Below are positions 33,391 to 40,324 of a stretch of 40,324 bases of DNA, one piece after another. The DNA comes from Heterotrichella gracilis (taxonomy: Eukaryota > Sar > Xanthophyceae > Tribonematales > Xanthonemataceae), in assembly GCA_032358255.1 (NCBI GenBank), contig JAULBX010027197.1, positions 1 to 40,324 of the forward strand, given 5' to 3'. Position 1 is the first letter of the stretch; each line of letters begins with the position of its first letter. The notes below the pieces were generated by a model. That model saw nothing but the letters and a program-made list of their open reading frames with translations. It did not search any database and was not told where the DNA came from. The translations under genes and the position numbers were made by a program.

Positions 33391-33437
33391 AATTGTGCCT
33401 GGCTGCCACCTGTGGGCGTTTTCCTTTCTTTCTTGCT
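33391..33437. repeat. Dispersed repeat, copy A
   Basis: Shares TTGTGCCTGGCTG, CCTGTGGGCGTTTT and a following TTTCTTTCTT run with 39601-39650, in the same order and orientation. The copies lie 6.2 kb apart in different intergenic regions. Origin unknown; possibly a fragment of a transposable element or of a 3' UTR. Confidence 0.7.
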
Positions 33438-33634
33438 ATCCGATAAGTGGCAGGGCATGGCAGTGCCAGTGGCAGTGCCTGCCAGGGAAACCAAACCCTG
33501 CAGGAACCAACCGACTAGAGGAAGGAGCCGGTACGACAATAGCCTATAGACTGTGATAGCTTGAGGCAGCATTGAAGGTAACATCTAGTTTAGGTGCTGC
33601 AAGCAAGTGGGTCCGCAATAACTTTGAAAGTAAT

Positions 33635-33654
33635 ATGCATGCATGCATGCATGC
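33635..33654. repeat. (ATGC)5 microsatellite
   Basis: Five uninterrupted ATGC units, upstream of the BTB gene. Confidence 0.95.
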
Positions 33655-33943
33655 CATGATACAAGGGTGAAAACAGGAAACGTTTGCGGAGATGAAACTT
33701 GTTAGAGCAGCGTTCAACTGTTGACATGCACTTTTATCAATTGGGTTATTTAAACGCCGGCACTTTGCTCTCTACTGCTGTTGGTTCGTATCTACGAGAA
33801 ATCCATTTCCATAATGCACTGACATGCATGCATGCATTGGGTTTGAGGTACCCTGTCACGTCAACGTCCAGGAGTGCCGTACAACAACTAACTGATAATT
33901 TCCAAACCTAATATCTAGCGGCGCCCTCAGAAGTGCTACAATA

Positions 33944-35367
33944 ATGGCTTCAACCGCTTCGCCAGCCCCTTCCTCCCCAACATCTGGGCTTCAGCAACAG
34001 ATCCTGGCTGCGGTACGGGACAACCTCCGCTCACCAGCATACAGTGATGTCTCCTTTATATGCAAGGACGGCGTCAAAGTGCCCGCCAACAGGGCGTTCC
34101 TGGCAGCACAGTGCCCCTACTTTGAGCGCCTGCTGTTTGGGGGCATGAGGGAGACTGGCATGAGCGAGATACCCCTGCCAGAGGCCTCCAGCAGCGCTTT
34201 CAAGCTGGTGCTGGACTTGCTCTACACAGGAGATGTGGACAACATCCAGGCCAACGGCACGGCTTTGGAGGCACACTGCTTGGCAGCACAGTACGGCATT
34301 GACACGCTGTGCAGGGCAATTGAGCATGCTGTCACTCAGCTTGTAACACCAGCCACAGTCGGTGTTATTCTGACAGCTGCGCTGGAGCGCAGTGCAGAAC
34401 CGCTGCAAAGAGCTGCACTTAAAGCTATCCAAAGCATGGACAGCAGCGACTTCACCTTCACTGGGTTTTCACCAGCAGCTGTGCAGTGGTTGCTGCAAGA
34501 AGAGGGTGCAGCGGGACTGCCTATGAGCCCAGACCAGCTCGTGGTGCAACTAGTACAGTGGGGCAAGGACCAGGCTGACAACCTCCCGGGGCCTTCACTG
34601 GCTTGCAGGCCAGAGTCTGCTGTGGCACAGCTGCTGCAGCCCCTGTGGGACCTGGTAGACTTCACACAGGTGCAGCCACATGTGGTGGCAGAGCAGCTCG
34701 AAGGAAACGGGCTCATCAGCCAGGAGCAGCTCCTGCGAGTCTACAGGCAGCAGGCCATGGCCCTGGCACATGGAGTGGACGACCTTCTTGGGAGTGGCGC
34801 GTTGCTTGGCAGCGGAGCGAGGCGAGTGAAAGGGTATATGGTTCAGCAAGCTCCCTATGCACAGCACTGCTCAGCCAGGGCCAGGCGGGGCATCACAGGC
34901 GGGGTGCATGCCTGGGAGTGCAAGTCACTCTTGATCCACCGTCAGTGGCCACCGCTTCCCCACCCCATGCGGCAGCCCCCGCACAGCTGCTGAGCGTTGG
35001 TTACGTTTTTGATGACTCTGAGAGCATGGAGAGGTTTCTTCCTGCTGCTGGTGGGGCCGACATGATCTGCAGCAATGACGCCGTGTGGATGGGCGACAAG
35101 GAAGGCAGAAGTCGCCTAGGCACTTGGTCGCCCCCCTGCAAGGTGGTGCTGGTGGTGGATATGGACAAGCGGGAGCTGTTTGTGAGGCTTGGTGAGAATG
35201 GGTCCATACATTTGGAACTTATCAATTTGGCAAGCACCATTTACCCAGCAGTCAGCTTGAGGCATCCCGGGGCTGCGGCATCAATGGGGCGCATAGCTGT
35301 GGATGAAGACATGATCAAGCAGATGGAGCAGAGCAGGATAGCCAACATGCAGATACCAATCCCATAA
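33944..35367 (+). pseudogene. Intronless BTB-BACK-SPRY gene with apparent one-base frameshift
   Basis: Likely a CUL3-adaptor type protein: a BTB/POZ domain at about residues 33-125 (YSDVSFICKDGVKVPANRAF ... FERLLFGGMRET), a BACK-like helical region, then a SPRY-like domain. It begins at ATG 33944, and frame one runs to TGA at 34991-34993. The SPRY core breaks in the middle: frame one reads GITGGVHAWE and then becomes nonsense, while the overlapping -1 frame continues from 34918 as VQVTLD and on through LLSVGYVFDD, ELFVRLGENG and a normal stop at 35365-35367. One missing base near 34916-34919 explains this. It may be a true disabling mutation, an assembly error, or a very short unrecognised intron. 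The lack of introns over 1.4 kb, unlike every neighbour, suggests a retrocopy. With one base restored the product would be about 474 residues. Confidence 0.8.
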
Positions 35368-36850
35368 GCACGATAAATGTTGGTGTTGCTGATAGAGCTG
35401 TAGCGTAGACGCAAGGCAATTGTGCGCACAGCGCTGCATGTGATATATAATTGTCGATCAGGCTTTAAAACTGACTTCAGGGTGGTTGCCAAAGCCAGCT
35501 GCAGACCAGCCAGAACAGTTGGCACAGCAGCTGTCAGAATAGTTGCCAAAAGACTCAAAGTTGTACGGTACCAGGCCCTGGGTGCTTAAAACAGCCAGAA
35601 CGGCTGGTCAAGCAGAGGCCTAGGCTTAGGATGATGCCAGCATGCAATGACGGCATGCAAAAATGTATTACATTTGAATCATCAAGTGCAAGCTGTTACA
35701 GCAGTGCAATTTAAAGTTTTTTTTGCTGTCACCAAACTTTGAAAGTGAATAGCTGAGCGTCTGCAGCTGTCCAGCTAGGTAACACATGCCTCTAAGAGTT
35801 GATGGACAATGATTATCACTCGAGTGTGGCTGTAACAGATGAAGCTCCATGGAATGATTAAACAGCAACAACTCTACTCTTGCAGTGAACCACCCTGTTG
35901 AAGGATATTAACAGCAACCAGTGATGCTGATCAACAGCCTGAGGTATCACACAGGCACAAAAAGAAAAGGAAAACAGATGCGAGGAAAAAACCAAAACAC
36001 TTTGCGAAAACCATGTGAATATGCGTTGAGGTAGATAGGCAGCAAATGCCAAGTATGGACTGCAGCGGATGTGACATGAATCATTGTGACTTTGGCCATG
36101 GTTGGCATACGATCCGTTGTGATGGCTTTGATGCAGGCAGCATCACAGCTTACATTGCAATGGAAAACACCAATTCTGCTGTGCCAGCCTGCCAGCCTCA
36201 GGCTGCGCCAGATTGGTCTCCAAGCTACCACGCATTTTGTCCCATACCCTGCATTGGCCGGGACCCTGGTGCACATTTGTCAGGCATCAGCCAGCAACTA
36301 ATCCAACCAAACTGTGCAACCCACAGTACGGTTGCCCCCCTCCTCCCCCTCCCTTGCCCCCCCCCCCTTCCACCCCAAGTCCATGCAACCCATAGTCAAG
36401 GTGCTGTTGCTGCCCATTTCATCCCATGCACCTACCCACCTTGTGGCACTGTCGCTGGCCCCACATTGTGCACCAACCGCAAGCTGATCGCTTCGGCAGG
36501 CCATCCCATCAATGCTGGCGCCCCGCCCGTGACCCCGGTTGCATTCAGGACCACTGCGGCGCGCACTGTCTGATTCTGCGCTCATAGCCAGCGGTGGGGG
36601 TCCCCAATGATGAAGGTCGAGCATAGGACCCATTGGCACTGATGCGGCCCCTCCCCTTCCAATCTGTGGCCTGCCGTGCTCACCACAGCGGCCAGCAGAA
36701 TGGCGTTTCCTGTGCATCGTGCTTCAGCGCCCCAGGTCCAGGAGGCGGGATGTGGCCCCCAGCTGCATTCAATTGCTGGTTGCACACCGGTCCCATCCGA
36801 CCCTTCAAATGGCAACGACCCTGCCAGCTGCCCTCCCTCCTTTCCCCCAT
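35368..36850. other. Convergent intergenic region
   Basis: 3' flanks of the BTB gene and the minus-strand gene at 36851. TGTAA at 35831-35835 is a possible BTB-gene polyadenylation signal. There is a C-rich tract at about 36336-36375. The right end holds a degenerate duplicate (about 36674-36790) of the neighbouring gene's terminal coding sequence. A 175-codon plus-strand ATG frame (36046-36573) lacks any recognised domain. Confidence 0.5.
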
Positions 36851-36945
36851 TCACCACAACGGCCAGCAGGAAGGCTCCTTCTCAGCACCCTGCTCCAGCG
36901 CCCCGGGCGCCAGCTGCTGCAGCATGGGGTACCAGCTGCGGTTGC
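36674..36945 (-). repeat. Degenerate duplicate of the terminal exon of the 36.9-38.2 kb gene
   Basis: The segment from about 36674 to 36790 resembles 36848-36945. Both contain, on the minus strand, GGGGCGCTG followed by GCA, TGC and CTGCTGGCCG-TGTGGTGA in the same order, the latter being the codons around the stop. Divergence is substantial, so the duplication is old. Confidence 0.6.
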
Positions 36946-38218
36946 ATGCGCTGGCGCGTGCAAGGTCAGGCGGGCCCGCCGCAGCGCCCTTGTTGCTCTC
37001 CCCCACCTTGGAGTATGACTTCTGCAGGTCCATGAGCATGGGGTACCATGAGTGGCTGCTCACGCCTGCAAAGGAGGGGTTTGGGGATTAGGGTTTAGAG
37101 TGTGATTTCTGCAGGTCCATGAGCATGGGGTATCAGGAGTGGCTGCTCACGCGTGCAAAGGCGGGTTTTAGGGATTAGGGTTTAGGTTTAGGGTTTACGG
37201 TTCGAGATGTGCTTCATGCCTCATGCCTCATATGAGTGTGGGGTGGAACGTATCATGAGAAATGATTCCCGTGACACGGGAATTGGTCGCCGGAATGCAG
37301 TTGAATTCTATGAATAGGCTTTTCTCAATTGATTTCCTAATTGCCCTGTTGTTCTGCAGCAACATATGATGGGCCGGCATGCGGGAAGGGGTCGCCTGGT
37401 GAATGCAATTCTAGTGCACTTCTTGTGCATTTCTGCTGACTTCATGCAGGGGTGCACCTGATGACATCCTCCTGTTGGCGCTGTAGCGAGGGATAGGCTC
37501 ATTCCAAATCTGGTCTGACACCCCGGTGGCGGGTACCGGGTGCCCTCCCCCCTCCTGCCCCTCTGCATCGCCCCCCTTGCTGACCGGGAGGTCCTCGGCA
37601 GGGCCTATCTCCACCACAGAGAACTCTGCACGGTGGCAATGGGAGTGAGGGTGTGGGAGAGGGCAGGCTACAGAGCACAGCAAATTCAGGGATCATCTGG
37701 AGGCGTTGGACTTCCAGAACCCCTGCTGGCAATGGGCCTGCCAGTGCTAGAAATAGAAATAGAAATTGTTCACGCCCGCAAAAGTACGAGAATTGTGTGC
37801 TCCTATAACCCCCCCAGCTCACGAGGCAGTACAATCCAGTGGCGCTATGGACATTGGTTCTGGTATTGCCCTAAAGGGGGCAAGGCATAACCTCTCGAGC
37901 CTTGCGCCACACAGCTGCAACCCCCGCATCCCACGCCCATGGGCACACCTCCCACCCAGATGCAGAGACCTCACCGTCAGGCAGTGGAGTCCCTGTCACG
38001 CTGATGGGCTGCTGCTGCGTCCCTCCCACCCCCAGCTGCCAAAAGTCCACCCCATAGTAGCCGTTTGCCTGAGCCGGGTGGCGCACCCCTCCCAGCTCCA
38101 GCGATGCAGCTATCAGGCCAAACTCTGCGGCCACGTCAGCAGGCTTCACGCTGCCCTTGACAGCCGTGAACTTCTTCACTTGGCCGTGGCACTCCAGGTA
38201 GAGGGCTTGTGAAGCCAT
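36851..38218 (-). CDS. Unrecognised protein, 208 residues
   Basis: I do not recognise this gene. Exons 38218-37975, 37625-37458 and 37065-36851 join in phase. Exon 1 begins MASQALYLECHGQVKKFTAV and contains a well-formed globular-looking stretch (DVAAEFGLIAASLELGGVRH, YYGVDFWQLGVGG); exon 2 gives EFSVVEIGPAEDLPVSK and then a Gly/Glu-rich linker. The last exon has an internal repeat of W-Y-P-M-L-x-x-L, once near its start and once about 40 residues later, and ends EKEPSCWPLW. No signal peptide, membrane segment or known domain is visible. Exon 1 is the best supported; an alternative donor (GTGGGG at 37006) could extend the gene leftwards. The locus is heavily duplicated: a dead copy of the exon 3 start lies in intron 2 and a decayed copy of the 3' end lies beyond the stop. 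Confidence 0.6.
37011..37182 (-). repeat. 86-nt tandem duplication across an exon 3 acceptor
   Basis: Copy 1 (37011-37096) spans the end of intron 2 and the start of exon 3; copy 2 (37097-37182) lies in the intron. Copy 2 has lost the acceptor (TGCAGGCG became TGCACGCG on the minus strand) and has TGA where copy 1 has a Trp codon, so it is a dead exon. Copy 2 runs into telomere-like TTTAGGG repeats (37167-37193). Confidence 0.85.
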
Positions 38219-40095
38219 TGGTGTGGTGTGGGGTGGTGTGGGGTCTGCAGGGGGGGTGAGTGTGAGCCGAGAGGTGGGTAAGGGTGCCAGTGGAAAGCTG
38301 GTCACCAGCCAAGGAAGTATTTGGTAGCACATTTGGCACTTTACACCGAGGCAGGGTGGGTCCTGACAGTTATCTACAACGGGCGGTGTGTGAGGACAAC
38401 TTGGTTGCAGGGTAATCTACCCTACTCACCCCAATCACAGACCCAGAAGGCTGTTGGGTTCTGTACCCTGTCCGGAACAGTTGCAGTCGAACATGTAACG
38501 CTCTAACGTCTTAAAATACCGGCCTGTGGCTGCTATTGTGGATACGCAAGAACACGACAGGGTTTGGCGCCCACATCGATGGGCACGTGCATCACTGCAC
38601 ATCCGAGCAAAACAGGTATAACAACTTCGTGACTTTGTCAAAGTAAAGAGACGTGCGGTTGCCGGTCGTGGAAACTCGTACCTTGTGACTGTGGAGGTCC
38701 TGACGACGTAATTCCAGCCGTAAATGGGTTGTTGCCAGCACACACAGACTGTCGACAGGATCGCACGTGTGGTGGTTTGAAATAGTTTGAAAAAACTCCT
38801 CTCAGTAGGATGCCGACAAAGTGGGCGAACAGAGCAGGTTGCGGGTGGCTGTTTGCTGTAAACACTCATGCACGGCGTGTTGCGTCTCCATATCTGCGAC
38901 AACGCCCCGCCTCACTTTCGCGCCAGTTTGTGCACACAACCCTAGAATAGGGTTTTGTGAAGGGTTGCTGAAGAGAAATTTTCCAAACGGAAAACACAAC
39001 GTCAAAATTTGGAAAGTGCCCAGGGGCCATGCCAAACACTGGTGTAAGCCCACCCAAATAAAAAGCCCCTGACAGTCATGTGATTTGCTTGCGCCGCAAG
39101 TTGCGGTTGTGTGAATTATTACACGAGTCTTCCTGAAATGCTTTGCACCATGTTTCTATTGCATAAATACTCAACACACGCCTTCAACTTGCTGCTGCAA
39201 GACGCTCGTTTGCTGCCTACCAAACCAGACGCTACCTCCTCGCCACCTCCTCGTCCATCCCCGTTTTGCCGCCAGCTCCTGCCGCCACTTCCCACCCACA
39301 GCCTTCAGCCCTTCATCCCAGCCACCCGCCTCCACATGTGCCCTCCCAATCTCATATGCTGCCCCACACCTCTCCCACCCGCCCTGCTCTCTCTCCTGCT
39401 ACTGCCTTTTCTGCCCATACTCAGCACCCCCCTTCCACTAGCCACACCCGCCGCAGACTTGATCAATCGTCCAGTTTTTTTCCACCCCGCGACACATATT
39501 CAGATTAACTGTTTTCTTCTACTGAGGCTATGCTTCAGGCTATGCCTTGTGATCCACGCTTTTTTTGGTTTCTGGCGAGGTGGAACACGCCCTGTTGTGT
39601 GTGTTGTGCCTGGCTGTTTCCTGTGGGCGTTTTGTTTCTTTCTTTCTTTCATACATATTTTTCTCCTGCCTTACTGCAATTTCTTCTAATTCAAAAGTCG
39701 CAACACCTGTACGTTGTACCCAGCAATCTCTACAGAAGCGCACATCCCAAAGTTACTCCATATTCAACGCACCCACCCTGCCCCCTGTAACCGCTCGCTC
39801 CATTGCATTGTATCCCAAAGCCCAAACCATATTCAGACACCACCATGCCGCCAAAATGCTAGCGATCCTGTGGCAACATCCACCATCCCTCTCCCCTGTG
39901 GAATCCCTGAAAAATATTAATGGATGTATGGAACAAATGTCTGGAAGTTGAAGCTGTGCGAATCCCTTGACACCACCCAGGGTTAACGATATACTAATAG
40001 TTAGTATTTTAATACCCCTGCCAGCACCCACTTGACATCGCATATCGCCCACATGACACCACCCAGCCCCCACTTTGCCGGCCACATCTGGTGGA
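38219..40095. other. Intergenic with low-complexity pyrimidine tract
   Basis: Holds the promoter of the gene at 38218 and the 3' flank of the WD-repeat gene. From about 39230 to 39480 the plus strand is strongly pyrimidine-rich (C-rich, then CT-rich); the long plus-strand open frame there reflects this bias. Copy B of the dispersed repeat is at 39601-39650. No gene is supported. Confidence 0.5.
39601..39650. repeat. Dispersed repeat, copy B
   Basis: Matches copy A (33391-33437) over TTGTGCCTGGCTG, CCTGTGGGCGTTTT and a TTTCTTTCTT run, in the same orientation. Flanks outside about 45 nt do not align. Confidence 0.7.
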
Positions 40096-40324
40096 TCACG
40101 GCATGTACAGCAGGATCGCCCCAAAGTCGGTGTCCACACGCGAATCCATCGGCATGATCTGCGTGGTTGCGGCCAGCAGCATCTTGTTCGGGTGCCAGGC
40201 GAGCTCATCGGTGCAGCGGTTGTTGCGCAGGGGCAGGCGGTGCACGGCGCGGCCTGCGGGGGAGGGTGGTGTGTGTGTGTGGTGGGGGGGGGGGGGGGGG
40301 GCGGGGGGCAGCGCGGGCGCCCGG
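40096..40324 (-). CDS. Last exon of a probable WD-repeat protein (5' part missing)
   Basis: The exon runs from acceptor 40253 (CCCGCAG) to TGA at 40098-40096; the rest of the gene lies right of the window. The 52-codon exon includes RCTDELAWHPNKMLLAATT and ends DFGAILLYMP. The x-L-A-W-H-P-N-x-x-x-L-A-A pattern followed by a G-x-[IV]-x-L-[YF] strand is typical of the last WD40 blade. Which WD protein it is cannot be said from this fragment. Bases 40254-40324 are intron. Confidence 0.55.
   Translation of the reverse strand, partial: RAPALPPAPPPPPHHTHTPPSPAGRAVHRLPLRNNRCTDELAWHPNKMLLAATTQIMPMDSRVDTDFGAILLYMP
40266..40301. repeat. (GT)n followed by an 18-base G run
   Basis: A short GT repeat leads into an uninterrupted G run (40284-40301) inside the intron of the WD-repeat gene. 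Runs like this are prone to length errors in assembly. Confidence 0.9.

Larger units (their letters stand above)
33045..33943. other. Intergenic: hyccin 3' flank and BTB-gene promoter
   Basis: Contains one copy of a dispersed repeat (33391-33437, see 39601-39650), an ATGC microsatellite (33635-33654) and further ATGCATGC blocks near 33822. No gene is supported. Confidence 0.5.

Noticed and set aside
36046..36573. 175-codon plus-strand ATG frame with several Cys/His near its start
   Set aside because: It has no recognised domain, its second half is Pro/Ala-rich from C-rich DNA, and it overlaps a decayed 3' flank. It is probably chance, though transcripts could revive it.
39111..39689. 192-codon plus-strand frame rich in Pro and Leu
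   Set aside because: It starts with GTG, and its composition follows directly from a long pyrimidine-rich tract. No splice context or domain.

Overview
This window is nuclear DNA of a photosynthetic eukaryote, most likely a green alga of the Chlorella/Coccomyxa (trebouxiophyte) kind. The basis is: densely intron-split genes with short GT...AG introns of about 75-950 nt, a thylakoid PSB33/LIL8-type protein, plant-type GATA, AtPH1-like and hyccin proteins, and plant-type TTTAGGG repeats in introns. The species is an inference. No prokaryotic, viral, CRISPR, rRNA or tRNA feature was found. Exon models were built by hand from splice sites, reading phase and family resemblance; in every complete multi-exon model the summed exon length is a multiple of three.

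Layout, left to right. 1-2107 (-): PP2A regulatory subunit B55, missing its 3' end at the window edge. 3633-6729 (-): GATA zinc-finger transcription factor. 8318-13097 (+): large nuclear protein with a TFIIS N-terminal (LW) fold and a C-terminal SANT/Myb domain. 14632-15759 (+): small PH-domain protein (AtPH1-like). 17180-21198 (-): mitochondrial processing peptidase alpha subunit. 21716-23823 (+): PSB33/LIL8-like Rieske-fold thylakoid protein, divergent from the MPP gene. 25236-28764 (-): TRAPPC13. 29871-33044 (+): hyccin/FAM126, divergent from TRAPPC13. 33944-35367 (+): intronless BTB-BACK-SPRY gene with an apparent one-base frameshift. 36851-38218 (-): unrecognised 208-residue protein in a locus full of local duplications. 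40096-40324 (-): last exon of a probable WD-repeat gene.

The genes are mostly unrelated housekeeping genes and do not form a pathway. The exception is the neighbouring divergent pair of the GATA factor and the LW/SANT protein. Both carry the same short cysteine/histidine motif, C-x5-C-x5-H-x3-C ending H-x-G-[YFL]-C, once in the GATA protein and twice in the LW/SANT protein. I do not recognise this motif, and it is the best candidate here for an undescribed module. A second theme is structural: several tandem duplications straddle exon/intron junctions (MPP exon 8 donor, TRAPPC13 last acceptor, exon 3 acceptor of the 36.9-38.2 kb gene) and leave decoy or dead splice sites in the introns.
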